Source: Streptomyces tanashiensis (GTDB lineage Bacteria > Actinomycetota > Actinomycetes > Streptomycetales > Streptomycetaceae). From it: a DNA stretch of 64,000 nucleotides. Every line of letters starts with the position of its first letter. Position 1 is the stretch's first letter. The stretch is taken from NCBI RefSeq assembly GCF_014648895.1, contig NZ_BMRZ01000002.1:930001-994000 (forward strand). The letters are read 5' to 3'. Under the pieces are notes generated by a model, which was not told where the DNA came from, did not search any database, and was given only the letters and a program-made list of their open reading frames with translations. A program made the position numbers and the translations under genes. This document shows positions 1-7,837 of the stretch, in pieces.

Positions 1-370
1 TACGGGCGCGCCAGGTGCCGGCATCCGCCTCCACCCGCAGGAACTCGCCGTCACGGTGAACTCCTCCGACGCGGACGGGGCGTGCGACGGGAAGCTCGTA
101 CCGCTGCTCGTAGTCGGTGAGGTACGAGACGACGTGGGCGGCCTCCGGGTACGTCTCGCCCGGCTGGGGCGGCATGAGCCGGCCGGGGAGGGAGGAGTAC
201 GCGGCCGGGGAGAAGAGGCGCAGCGAGTCCCAGGTGTGCTGCCAGGCGCCGCCCGGGGTGGCCTGGGCGTCGAGGATGACGAAGTCCAGGCCGAGGCGGC
301 GCAGGTGGTAGCCGGCGGCGAGCCCGGCCTGGCCGCCGCCGATCACCACCACGTCCACGGCCCGGGTCAT
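1..370 (-). CDS. Flavin-containing monooxygenase, ArsO-like (partial, runs off left edge)
   Basis: The N-terminal 123 residues of an FAD-dependent oxidoreductase; the rest lies beyond the window. It opens MTRAVDVVVIGGGQAG, a Rossmann dinucleotide fold with the GxGxxG FAD signature near residues 11-16, followed by the Trp/Ser/Leu-rich segment typical of small flavin monooxygenases (GAWQHTWDSLRLFSPA). Its ATG at 368-370 overlaps the aquaporin stop codon as ATGA, so it is the last seen member of an arsR-aquaporin-monooxygenase operon. ArsO-type monooxygenases sit in Streptomyces ars operons, and the neighbours support that role. Substrate cannot be read from the fragment. Family call is firm; the arsenic link is contextual. 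Confidence 0.8.
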   Translation of the reverse strand, partial: MTRAVDVVVIGGGQAGLAAGYHLRRLGLDFVILDAQATPGGAWQHTWDSLRLFSPAAYSSLPGRLMPPQPGETYPEAAHVVSYLTDYEQRYELPVARPVRVGGVHRDGEFLRVEADAGTWRAR

Positions 371-1137
371 CCGGCGTCCGTCCTGCCGCGCGTGAAGATG
401 ACCGCGACCAGGGCCAGGCCGACGGCCGCGCCGATGATCTGCATGCCGACGAACGCCGGGACCGAGGCGGGTGCGATGCCGGCGAAGGTGTCCGTGAAGG
501 CCCGCCCGATCGTCACGGCCGGGTTCGCGAAGGACGTGGACGAGGTGAACCAGTAGGCCGCGCCGATGTACGAGGCGACCGCCACCGGCGCGAAGCGGAG
601 TCGGTCCGTCCGGGCCAGGCCGAAGATCAGCAGGATCAGGCCGGCCGTCGCCACGACCTCGCCGAGCAGGAGGTTCCCCGCAGAGCGGTCGTGCGTCGAC
701 CACTTCACCAGCGGCGCGCCGAACATCGCGTCCGCCAGCACCGCGCCCGCGATCGCGCCGACGGTCTGGGAGGGGACGTAGACGGCGAGCTCGCGCGCGT
801 TCACGCCCGCCCCGCCGCGGCGGGCGGTCCACCACTCGGCCAGGGTGACGGCCGGGTTGAAGTGCGCACCGGACACCGGCCCGAGGAGGACGATGAGGAC
901 GCCGAGGCCGAAGACGGTGGCGGTGGAGTTGGCGAGGAGCTGGAGTGCCACGTCGTCGGTGAGCTGGGTGGCCTGGATGCCGGAGCCGACGACGATCGCC
1001 ACCAGGGCGGCCGTGCCGACGAACTCGGCGGCGGCCCGTGCGGCGAGCGGGGTACGGGGCGGGGTGGCGCCGGGCGCGGGCTGCGGCGACGGGTCGATAC
1101 CTATGGCGTCGCGCGCGGCGGGCTCGGGGGCGTTCAC
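367..1137 (-). CDS. Aquaporin / MIP-family channel
   Basis: A 256-residue integral membrane channel of the major intrinsic protein family. Both half-helix signatures are present: FNPAVT near residue 93 and ANPAVTIGR near residue 205, with six hydrophobic segments between and around them. The first 25 residues are a Pro/Ala-rich cytosolic tail. It lies 33 bp downstream of arsR and overlaps the next gene by ATGA. In ars operons of rhizobia and some actinobacteria an aquaglyceroporin (AqpS type) replaces the ArsB pump and lets arsenite leave the cell after arsenate reduction; the adjacent ArsC and ArsR make that role likely here. Length is normal for the family. Transport selectivity is inferred. 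Confidence 0.9.
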   Translation of the reverse strand: MNAPEPAARDAIGIDPSPQPAPGATPPRTPLAARAAAEFVGTAALVAIVVGSGIQATQLTDDVALQLLANSTATVFGLGVLIVLLGPVSGAHFNPAVTLAEWWTARRGGAGVNARELAVYVPSQTVGAIAGAVLADAMFGAPLVKWSTHDRSAGNLLLGEVVATAGLILLIFGLARTDRLRFAPVAVASYIGAAYWFTSSTSFANPAVTIGRAFTDTFAGIAPASVPAFVGMQIIGAAVGLALVAVIFTRGRTDAG

Positions 1138-1170
1138 GGGCGGGTACTCCTCGGCAGGTGAGGCGAGAGG

Positions 1171-1479
1171 CTACGGGCAGGCTCTCTTGGTGTCGGCGTT
1201 CGCGCGGGCGGCTGCCGCCAGGTCGGCGAACTGGCCGGCCAGGGCTTCGATGACGTCCGGCTTGAGCCGGTAGTAGGTGAAGCGGCCGCACGGCTCCGTC
1301 TCCACGACCCCGGCCTCGCGCAGCACTCTCAGGTGGTTGGAGAGGTTGGTCTGCTTGGCACCGGTCTCCTCCACGAGATGGGTGGTGCAGAGCGTCTCGC
1401 GGGCGAGCAGGGTCACGATCTGGAGGCGCAGGGGATCACCCAGCACCCGGATCAGATCAGTATCGACTGACGTCATCAT
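1171..1479 (-). CDS. arsR: ArsR-family metalloregulatory repressor
   Basis: A 102-residue winged-helix repressor. The recognition helix region reads GAKQTNLSNHLRVLREAGVV, and the wing follows at TEPCGRFTYYRL. Cysteines at residues 31, 64 and 101 are candidate arsenite or metal ligands; the classical ELCVCDL motif of E. coli ArsR is not present, so the sensing site is probably of a different ArsR subclass. It is transcribed away from arsC and towards the aquaporin and monooxygenase genes. The two adjacent ATG codons at 1474-1479 have no clear ribosome-binding site, and a CTGATAC-type repeat lies immediately upstream, suggesting a short or absent leader and autorepression. Confidence 0.9.
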   Translation of the reverse strand: MMTSVDTDLIRVLGDPLRLQIVTLLARETLCTTHLVEETGAKQTNLSNHLRVLREAGVVETEPCGRFTYYRLKPDVIEALAGQFADLAAAARANADTKRACP

Positions 1480-1515
1480 GGACTGATACTGTCACATCAC
1501 CCGAGGCTGATACCA
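1458..1515. promoter_or_regulatory. Candidate ArsR operator in arsR/arsC divergent region
   Basis: Three related GATAC-containing half-sites straddle the arsR start: CAGTATC at 1458-1464 (inside the arsR 5' end), CTGATACTG at 1483-1491 and CTGATACCAG at 1506-1515. The first and second form an inverted pair (CAGTATC / GATACTG). Placement over the start codon and between divergent genes fits an ArsR-type operator controlling both transcripts. Binding is inferred. Confidence 0.45.
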
Positions 1516-1571
1516 GCCTGGACCGACCTCTTTGGATCCAGGGGTTTCCCCCCTGTCTCGAGGAAGAACCG

Positions 1572-1988
1572 ATGACCGCTCCTCTCGCCTCCGTGCTCTT
1601 CGTCTGCGTCCACAACGCCGGCCGCTCCCAGATGGCCGCCGGATTCCTCACTCACCTGGCCGGTGACCGCATCGAGGTCCGCTCCGCCGGCTCGGTCCCG
1701 GGTGACCAGGTCAACCCGGCCGCCGTCGAGGCCATGGCCGAGGTCGGCGTCGACATCTCCGACCGGAAGCCGAAGGTCCTGACGACCGAGGCGGTCCAGG
1801 CGTCGGACTACGTCATCACCATGGGCTGCGGCGACGCCTGCCCGGTCTTCCCCGGCAAGAAGTACCTGGACTGGGCCCTGGAGGACCCGGCCGGCCAGGG
1901 CGTCGAGGCCGTCCGCCCCATCCGCGACGAGATCAAGGTGCTCATCGAGGGCCTCATCGCGGAGATCGACGCGAAGCGGGAGGCGTGA
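1572..1988 (+). CDS. arsC: Arsenate reductase, low-molecular-weight phosphatase type
   Basis: A 138-residue cytosolic enzyme of the LMW protein-tyrosine-phosphatase/thioredoxin- or mycothiol-coupled arsenate reductase family, reducing arsenate to arsenite. The N-terminal P-loop VCVHNAGRSQMA carries the nucleophilic Cys and the CX5R motif near residues 12-18; the second redox segment GCGDACPVFPG near residues 90-100 supplies further cysteines, as in ArsC of this class. The start has AGGAAGAA 6-10 bases upstream. It is divergent from arsR and probably co-regulated by the repeats over the arsR start. Arsenite formed here would leave through the neighbouring aquaporin. Length and motifs are normal. 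Confidence 0.93.
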   Translation: MTAPLASVLFVCVHNAGRSQMAAGFLTHLAGDRIEVRSAGSVPGDQVNPAAVEAMAEVGVDISDRKPKVLTTEAVQASDYVITMGCGDACPVFPGKKYLDWALEDPAGQGVEAVRPIRDEIKVLIEGLIAEIDAKREA

Positions 1989-2443
1989 CCGCAGCGACCC
2001 CGGTCGCACTCTCCACGTGACTGAAGCCGGTCCGGCGCGCCCCCACTTGGCGGGGCCCAGGGGATGGGATCAGGACGATCGATCTCTTCCCGCTCGCGAT
2101 CACATCCGCCCGGTCGTCGGCGGACTGTGATCACCTCTCGTAGAACGCGGTGTCGGGAGATGCTCAAACCTTCCCGGAGAGTGAAACCGCCACACATCCC
2201 CCAGCGGTGGGGATGTCCTGTTCTGTGCTGCCACGTGACGGTTCCGGGCTAGAACGGTGCATGTGCCCCCGGCACTGGTCGACGGTCTGGATCGGTGCCT
2301 GATCCCCCGTACCCAGGCTTGGTCCCGTCGCGCTCGGGCGTCACCCCGCTCGCCGAAGGATGCGATGTGCCAGGGGCACTCCCACGGACAGCTCGTGCCG
2401 GCCCGGCGTTCGCCCGGGTCGGCCGTACCGAGAGGACGACTTC
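1989..2443. other. Intergenic region with two stem-loops
   Basis: This 455-bp gap downstream of arsC holds no convincing gene. It contains a hairpin at 2098-2132 (GATCACA and TCCGCC pairing with GGCGGA and TGTGATC around an 8-base loop) that may terminate arsC, and a second at 2194-2216 (ACATCCCC / GGGGATGT). Neither is followed by a T-run. A promoter for the downstream hydrolase is presumably in the last 150 bp, but I see no clear -35/-10 pair. Confidence 0.4.
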
Positions 2444-4267
2444 GTGAGCAACCCGCAGGACGACGCGGTCAGCGCGGTCACCACCGCCCAGCTGAGCCGG
2501 ATCGCCGGGAACGGCCTGTACACCTCGGCCACCTCGATCGACCCGGCCGCGGCCAACGTCGCACAGGCCCTGATCGCCACCCTGAACGGCTCGGCGGAGC
2601 AGCCGCTGCTCCCCGCCGAGCTGCAGAAGCTGACGGAGCAGGTGCAGGCCAAGGCGAGCATCGGATTCCCGCGGATCACCGCCGACGACGGAGTCAGCCT
2701 GTCGGCACACACCATCAAGCTCAACACCACCGAGCCCCGTCCCGTGGTGATCGTGCCCGCGGGCTGGACGCCCTTCGGCTGGGCCCTGTTCGAGTACGCG
2801 TACCTGCAGCTGGCGCTGCGCGGCTACCACGTGCTCGCCTACACGCCCCGCGGCCTCGGGCTCACCTTCCCCGTCCCGGGCGGCGGTTACGTCGACGCGC
2901 CGTTCACCTCCGGGGGCACCATCGACGTGGCCGGGCCGCTGGACCGGGCCGACGGCTCCACCGTCATCGACTACGCCGTGCAGCACTTCAACCCGAGCAA
3001 GATCGCCTTCCTCGGCGAGTCGTACGGCTCCGGCATCAGCCAGCTCGTCGCGGCGCACGACCCGGACGCGCGCGTCGACGCGGTCGTGGCCCTCAGCACC
3101 TGGGGCGACCTGGCCGACAGCCTCTACCAGTACGAGACCCGCCACGTGGCGGCGGTGACCGCCCTGATCAACTTCACCGGCGGACCGCTGGAGCGGAAGT
3201 TCGACCCCGCCACCCGGCAGCTCCTGGAGGACTTCCTGGCGGGCCGGAACCTCGACCTGGTCGTGGCATGGGGCAAGGAGCGGTCACCGCGCTCGTACGT
3301 CGACCGGACCAACGCCCGCGGCGTTCCGACCTTCCTCTCCAACACCTGGCACGAGACGCTGTTCCCGGCCGGGCAGGTCGTCGAGCACTTCGAGCAGCTC
3401 ACCGTGCCCAAGCACCTCAACCTGTGGATCGGCGACCACGCGGCCCCCGAGGGTGCCGGGCTGACCGTGCCGTTCAGCGGGCCGAACCTGCCCGTGGAGG
3501 AGGCGTTCGCCTGGCTGGACCACCACGTGCTCGGGACCGACAACGGCGTCCCCGGCTGGTCGCCGGTCCGCAGCCAGATCATGTTCACGTACAAGACCCG
3601 GACCGACCCGGGGACCGGACAGAACGTCATCACCGAACCGGCCGTCCGCGAGGACGCGGACTCCTGGGCCGACGTCACCAAGAGCACCGAGCAGTGGTAC
3701 CTCACCGGCACCGCCGCTGATGACCGCCGTGACGGCGGGCTGGTCACCGGCTCACCGGAAGCCGGCTGGAAGCAGGAGTTCACCGCGGGTGAGCTCACCG
3801 ACGCCACCGCCGTGGACGAGATCATCAAGACCGGCCAGGCGGAGTGGCAGGGCAACCCGAAGGCGTACGCCACCGACAAGTTCGACCGCCGACACCTCGC
3901 CGTGTGGTCCAGCGCCCCGCTCCCGGCGGCCCGGCGCGTCCGGGGCATCCCCGAGCTCACCCTCACCGTCCGCAGCACGGCCCGGGCCACGACCCTCGTC
4001 GCCCTGCTCCTCGACGTGAGCGCCGACGACACGGCCCGCATCATCACGCACGAGCCCCTCACCCTCACCGACCTGACCCCCGGCCAGGACCGCACCGCGA
4101 CCTGGAAGCTCCAGCCCGCGGGCTACGACCTGGCGGCCGACCACCGGCTGATGCTCGTGCTCACCAGCAAGGACCCGCTCTATTCCGACGAGAGCGCCTC
4201 CGGCAGCACCACCACGATCACCTCCGTCGACGACACCGCCGCACACCTGCTGCTGCCTCTCGGCTGA
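2444..4267 (+). CDS. CocE/NonD-type alpha/beta hydrolase (X-Pro dipeptidyl-peptidase fold)
   Basis: A 607-residue hydrolase. The GTG at 2444 is chosen because AGAGGA lies 8 bases upstream; an in-frame ATG at 2360 would add 28 arginine-rich residues with no ribosome-binding site. The catalytic nucleophile elbow is GESYGSG, after a Pro-Ala-Gly-Trp strand/oxyanion segment (VVIVPAGWTPFGWA) and before HETLFPAGQ, a region that in CocE/S15 enzymes precedes the acid and His. The C-terminal third is the beta-rich jelly-roll typical of X-prolyl dipeptidyl peptidases and cocaine esterase. No signal peptide is evident. It stands alone between arsC and a convergent hypothetical gene. Substrate (ester, amide or X-Pro peptide) cannot be determined. 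Confidence 0.8.
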   Translation: MSNPQDDAVSAVTTAQLSRIAGNGLYTSATSIDPAAANVAQALIATLNGSAEQPLLPAELQKLTEQVQAKASIGFPRITADDGVSLSAHTIKLNTTEPRPVVIVPAGWTPFGWALFEYAYLQLALRGYHVLAYTPRGLGLTFPVPGGGYVDAPFTSGGTIDVAGPLDRADGSTVIDYAVQHFNPSKIAFLGESYGSGISQLVAAHDPDARVDAVVALSTWGDLADSLYQYETRHVAAVTALINFTGGPLERKFDPATRQLLEDFLAGRNLDLVVAWGKERSPRSYVDRTNARGVPTFLSNTWHETLFPAGQVVEHFEQLTVPKHLNLWIGDHAAPEGAGLTVPFSGPNLPVEEAFAWLDHHVLGTDNGVPGWSPVRSQIMFTYKTRTDPGTGQNVITEPAVREDADSWADVTKSTEQWYLTGTAADDRRDGGLVTGSPEAGWKQEFTAGELTDATAVDEIIKTGQAEWQGNPKAYATDKFDRRHLAVWSSAPLPAARRVRGIPELTLTVRSTARATTLVALLLDVSADDTARIITHEPLTLTDLTPGQDRTATWKLQPAGYDLAADHRLMLVLTSKDPLYSDESASGSTTTITSVDDTAAHLLLPLG

Positions 4268-4300
4268 CGCGGCACTCCACGGGGTCTCGCCCCTGACTCG

Positions 4301-4338
4301 ACAGCCGGCGCGCGGGCAACGGCCCGCGCGCCGGCTGT
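4301..4338. terminator. Bidirectional terminator hairpin
   Basis: A perfect 17-bp inverted repeat (4301-4317 with 4322-4338, arms beginning ACAGCCGGCG) around the 4-base loop AACG, lying between two convergent genes whose stops are at 4267 and 4359. Position and strength fit a bidirectional terminator; there is no long T-run, as is usual in Streptomyces. Confidence 0.8.
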
Positions 4339-4358
4339 TCCGGCTTCGGCGGCGGGCG

Positions 4359-5279
4359 TCAGAAGCCCCCGCCGCAGCTGAACCCGCCGCTGAAGCCGCC
4401 GGCGCCTCCCGTGGCGGTGCCGCCCGACGGATTGCTCCGCCCGGACGAGGAGCCCCGCGCGGGAGGCGGTGCGGTGAACGTGCGGAAGTCCTCGTGGAAC
4501 AGGTCCCGCCACCAGCGCCCGAAGCCGATGCCCGCCAGCTCACGCTCCGTCTCGGCGAGCGCCGCCCCGTCCCACCGCACGTCGGGCAGGTCGAGATCCA
4601 CGATCGCCCGGCGCAGGCCTCGCAGGTCGACGTGCGGGCTCTCCTCCGGAGCGGCCCCCTCCGGCGCGTCGTCGCGCGGGACGTCGTGCCGGAAGACGTA
4701 CACGGCACGCCGGCCCGCCTCCGTCACCTCCGACCAGCCCCAGAAGGCCCGAGCGGCCAGCACCGACCTGTGGCGACGGGTCTCGTCCTGCTGCCGGGCC
4801 CGTTCCTGCGCGGCGATCTCCACCATCTCGGCGAGGGCCCGTCCTATCTCCCGGGCCACGGGCTCGTACGCCTCGGCCGCCTCCCGCGTCACCTCCTCGT
4901 AGCGCCGCGCGGTCGTCTTCCAGTCTCTGAAGGCACGCTGCGCGGCGACGTACCGCCACCACGGGACGGACGCGGCCCGCCGGTGGGCCGCCTCCAGTTC
5001 GGCACTGACGTCGTTCACGACGATGACGTACTCGGCGGCGGCCCTCACCCAGCGGCTGCACGCCTCCGGGGTGCACGCGACGAGTTCCCCCCGGCCGTCC
5101 ACGACTCCCGGGGACCGCACGAGAAAGACGGAGGCGCCCAGTCGCCCGTCGAGCAGCCCCCGGCAGGCCCGCTCCTCGACGCCAACCCGGCCGTCGAGCA
5201 TGTCGACCCGCTCGCGTTCCTCCTGGGCCGGAAGCCGGTCGCCGTGGTGGGTCAGCTCCGGCAGTCTCCGGCGACTCAT
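4359..5279 (-). CDS. Hypothetical protein with Gly/Ser-rich Cys-containing tail
   Basis: A 306-residue protein I do not recognise. The start at 5279 (MSRRRLPEL) is preceded by GGGGGTGGAG; an upstream in-frame extension to 5423 lacks a site. The N-terminal ~80 residues are mixed alpha/beta; residues ~95-200 are highly charged and helical (repeated Glu/Arg/Ala, probably coiled coil), ending with the aromatic WWRDLFHEDFRTF. The last ~35 residues are a low-complexity Gly/Ser tail ending GGFSGGFSCGGGF, with a single Cys near the C terminus. No signal peptide or membrane segment. It converges with the hydrolase and shares the strand of the PPTase 94 bp upstream, but a shared role is not indicated. 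Confidence 0.65.
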   Translation of the reverse strand: MSRRRLPELTHHGDRLPAQEERERVDMLDGRVGVEERACRGLLDGRLGASVFLVRSPGVVDGRGELVACTPEACSRWVRAAAEYVIVVNDVSAELEAAHRRAASVPWWRYVAAQRAFRDWKTTARRYEEVTREAAEAYEPVAREIGRALAEMVEIAAQERARQQDETRRHRSVLAARAFWGWSEVTEAGRRAVYVFRHDVPRDDAPEGAAPEESPHVDLRGLRRAIVDLDLPDVRWDGAALAETERELAGIGFGRWWRDLFHEDFRTFTAPPPARGSSSGRSNPSGGTATGGAGGFSGGFSCGGGF

Positions 5280-5373
5280 CCGCTCCACCCCCGCGATCCC
5301 GTACTCCCCGTCTCCTCCCCCAGCGTTCCCCCGCGCCCCGGCATCCAAGCCGGGGCGCGGGCACTGGCGTTGC

Positions 5374-6114
5374 TCAACGGCGCAGCGCCACGGCGGCGTG
5401 GTGGCCGTCCGGCACGACCACATCGGCGAGCAGCCATCCGGCGGGCGCGGTGGCCACCGGGCCGGAGCCGACGTAGTCGGCGGACGGGTCGGCGCCCAGG
5501 CCCGTGCCGATGCCTTTCAGGTAGGCCTCCTTCCTCGTCCAGACCCGGGCGAAGGCGGCGGGGCGCAGGGCGGGGGCGAGGGCGGCGAGTTCGGCCGCCT
5601 CGGCCGGATGGAGGACCTCCGCCGCCTCCGTGACGGTGTGCGGGGCCGGCACCCGCTCGATGTCCACGCCGACGGGGGTGGAGGCGACGGCGATCAGGCT
5701 CAGTCCCTCGCAGTGGGAGAGCGAGAAGTGCAGGCGCCCGTCGGGCAGTACGGGGCGCCCGTGCGGCTCGCCGCAGCAGGGGCAGGGTGCCCGGGCCACC
5801 GACACGGTGCGGGGCGCGACGTCCAGGTGGGCGCCGAGCACGCGGCGGAGTCCGACGTGCGCGCACAGATAGGTGGCGCGGTCCCCGGCGCGCCGGAACT
5901 CCTCGGCACGGGCCAGTTCGGTGGTGTCCAGGACGAGGGGTGCGTACCGGGTGACGGTGTCCTGGTGGGCTTCGGTGGCCACCAGCCACAGCTGCGGTCG
6001 TACGGGGCGCAGCCCCGGCAGCCGTGGCAGGGCCGTGGTCAGGAGTGGAAGGGACGTGGGAATCAGCGGGCCGGCCGGAGGAGCCTCCGGCGGCGGGGCA
6101 ACCAGCGGAATCAT
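5374..6114 (-). CDS. Sfp-type 4'-phosphopantetheinyl transferase
   Basis: A 246-residue enzyme that transfers phosphopantetheine from CoA to the Ser of carrier domains, converting apo-T domains of the NRPS proteins to holo form. Diagnostic motifs are GVDIERV near residue 150, which binds Mg2+ and CoA, and WTRKEAYLKGIG near residue 195. A Pro-rich N-terminal stretch and a CPCCG cluster near residue 110 are also present. It follows the MFS exporter by 7 bp and closes the amino-acid-supply/export operon of the cluster, so it is very probably the dedicated activator of the NRPS carriers. The start ATG at 6114 is the plausible one; length matches the Sfp/PptT class. Confidence 0.93.
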   Translation of the reverse strand: MIPLVAPPPEAPPAGPLIPTSLPLLTTALPRLPGLRPVRPQLWLVATEAHQDTVTRYAPLVLDTTELARAEEFRRAGDRATYLCAHVGLRRVLGAHLDVAPRTVSVARAPCPCCGEPHGRPVLPDGRLHFSLSHCEGLSLIAVASTPVGVDIERVPAPHTVTEAAEVLHPAEAAELAALAPALRPAAFARVWTRKEAYLKGIGTGLGADPSADYVGSGPVATAPAGWLLADVVVPDGHHAAVALRR

Positions 6115-6121
6115 GTCTGCC

Positions 6122-7414
6122 TCACACGGACGTGGCGGTGGGCTCCGGTGCGGTACGGGTACGGGCGTCGGCGCGCGGCGCGGCGGTGGTCGCTCCTCCG
6201 CGCAGGGCGACGGCCGCGGCGACCGGGGAGAGGAGGGCGAGGCCCGCGCAGAGCAGCCAGGTCCCGGTCACCCCGAGGTAGAGCGAGACGGGGCTGAACA
6301 CGGCCAGGGACAGCGGTGCCGCGCCGATGCCGGAGAGGGCGAAGGTGGACATCGCCGCGCCCATCCGGCCCTCGGGGACGGCCTGTTGGTACGCGGTGAC
6401 CAGGGCGGGCCCGTTGAGTCCGGAGAGCAGGCCGACGGCGCCGGCCGTGGCGGCCAGGAAGACGGGCGAGGGGACGAGCGCCATGGCGGCCATGCCGGCC
6501 GCGAGGCCGGCTCCGGTCACCACGAGCTTGGTGTGTGCGGGGATGCGGTGGGCGAGGGCCGCGCCGAGGGCGGCGGACGCCAGCGCGCCGGCTCCGAAGA
6601 CGGCCAGGACCATGGCGACGGCGCCGACTCCCCAGCCCTCGTCGGCGGCCCGCAGGGGCAGGGCGACCTCGGCCGGCCACAGGAACGCCAGGTCCATGCA
6701 GAAGCAGGCGATGAACATCCACCGCAGGCGCGGGTGCGCGGCGAGGAGGCGGAAGCCGTCGCCGGAGCGGCGCAGCAGGGAAGGGCCCTGGGGGGCCCGC
6801 TCGGGCCGGGACATGCCGTGGGTGACGTGGGTGGCGCAGGCCAGCCAGACGGCGCAGCCGACGGCTGCCGCCGTCATGGCCACGGGCAGTCCTCCGACGA
6901 CGACCAGCCAGGCGCCGAGGGGCGATCCGGCGATGGGGGCGAGGCGGAGCACCATGGAGAAGAGCGAGTTGGCGCGGCCGAGTTGGTCCTGGGGGGCGAG
7001 GCGGGGCAGCAGGACCCCGGAGGCGGGGCCGGTGAGGCCGAGCAGAACGCCGTCGACGAGGGCGACGGCGATGAGCGGCCACAGGGTCTCGGTGGTGGCG
7101 GTCACCGCGATGCCGGCGGCGAGGACGAGGATCCGGACGCTGGTCGCGCGGAGCAGGACGGCGCGGGGGCCGAGCGCGTCGGCGAGTGCTCCGCCGAAGA
7201 GGAGGAGCAGGGCGCGCGGCAGGGTGGCGGCGAGGGTGACGTACGTGACGGCTTCGCGGCCGCCGAGCTGGACGGCCGTCCAGCTCATGGCGATCAGGAG
7301 GGCGAAGCTGCCCGCCTGGACGGCGGCCTGGCCGATGACGAGACTGCTGACGCGGCGCCAGTCGACGGCGGGCTCTGTGCCCGCCGGTGCGCTGGTCGTG
7401 GGGGTCGTTCCCAT
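6122..7414 (-). CDS. MFS exporter (EntS-like MFS_3 type)
   Basis: A 430-residue major facilitator with about 12 hydrophobic segments. The N-terminal half contains SLVIGQAAVQAGSFALLIAM and a loop GGALADALGPR resembling the MFS motif A; overall it resembles the EntS/MFS_3 class often paired with NRPS pathways and siderophores. The C terminus is a short Thr/Pro-rich tail. It lies between a hypothetical gene and the PPTase in the operon that begins at the glutamate mutase S gene, so it is the best candidate to export the peptide or provide self-resistance. Substrate is inferred from context only. Confidence 0.87.
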   Translation of the reverse strand: MGTTPTTSAPAGTEPAVDWRRVSSLVIGQAAVQAGSFALLIAMSWTAVQLGGREAVTYVTLAATLPRALLLLFGGALADALGPRAVLLRATSVRILVLAAGIAVTATTETLWPLIAVALVDGVLLGLTGPASGVLLPRLAPQDQLGRANSLFSMVLRLAPIAGSPLGAWLVVVGGLPVAMTAAAVGCAVWLACATHVTHGMSRPERAPQGPSLLRRSGDGFRLLAAHPRLRWMFIACFCMDLAFLWPAEVALPLRAADEGWGVGAVAMVLAVFGAGALASAALGAALAHRIPAHTKLVVTGAGLAAGMAAMALVPSPVFLAATAGAVGLLSGLNGPALVTAYQQAVPEGRMGAAMSTFALSGIGAAPLSLAVFSPVSLYLGVTGTWLLCAGLALLSPVAAAVALRGGATTAAPRADARTRTAPEPTATSV

Positions 7415-7483
7415 GGGGCCGGCTTTCTGTGGTCGAGGGACGGGGAGCCAGGAGGGTGCGGGAGCCGGGGTGTTCGGTCGCGC

Positions 7484-7837
7484 TCAGAGGGGCGGGCGGA
7501 CGGGGACCCGGACGTCGGCGGCGTCGCCCCGGAGGGTGGCGGCGACGGCCAGGGCCACGGCGCGGTCGGCGGCCCGGCGCACGGCGCGTCGCCGGCGCGT
7601 GCCGAAGGCGCTGGGCCGTGAGGTGACGCGGGCGGGGGGCCGGGGCGTACGCAGTTCGACGCGGCCGCCGAGGTAGCCGCGGCCCGCCTCCGTGAGGGCG
7701 CGCTGTGCCGTGTGCCGGACCGTGGTGACGAGGCCCGTCCCGTCGTGGGAGACGGCCACGGTGATGCCGGGAGCCTCCCTGACGGAGAAACAGGCGTGGA
7801 CGGTGCGATCCGTGCCGCGCCGCCGGTACGCGGTCAT
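7484..7837 (-). CDS. Hypothetical protein in NRPS supply operon
   Basis: A 117-residue protein with no family I recognise. The ATG at 7835-7837 overlaps the stop of the glutamate-synthase-like gene as ATGA, so it is translationally coupled and part of the operon. The N-terminal half (residues 1-60) looks like a small alpha/beta domain (VHACFSVREAPGITVAVSHDG); the C-terminal half is strongly basic with an RRRRAVRRAADRAV segment. No membrane segment or signal peptide. The coupling implies a role linked to the two upstream enzymes, but what that is cannot be said. Confidence 0.6.
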   Translation of the reverse strand: MTAYRRRGTDRTVHACFSVREAPGITVAVSHDGTGLVTTVRHTAQRALTEAGRGYLGGRVELRTPRPPARVTSRPSAFGTRRRRAVRRAADRAVALAVAATLRGDAADVRVPVRPPL

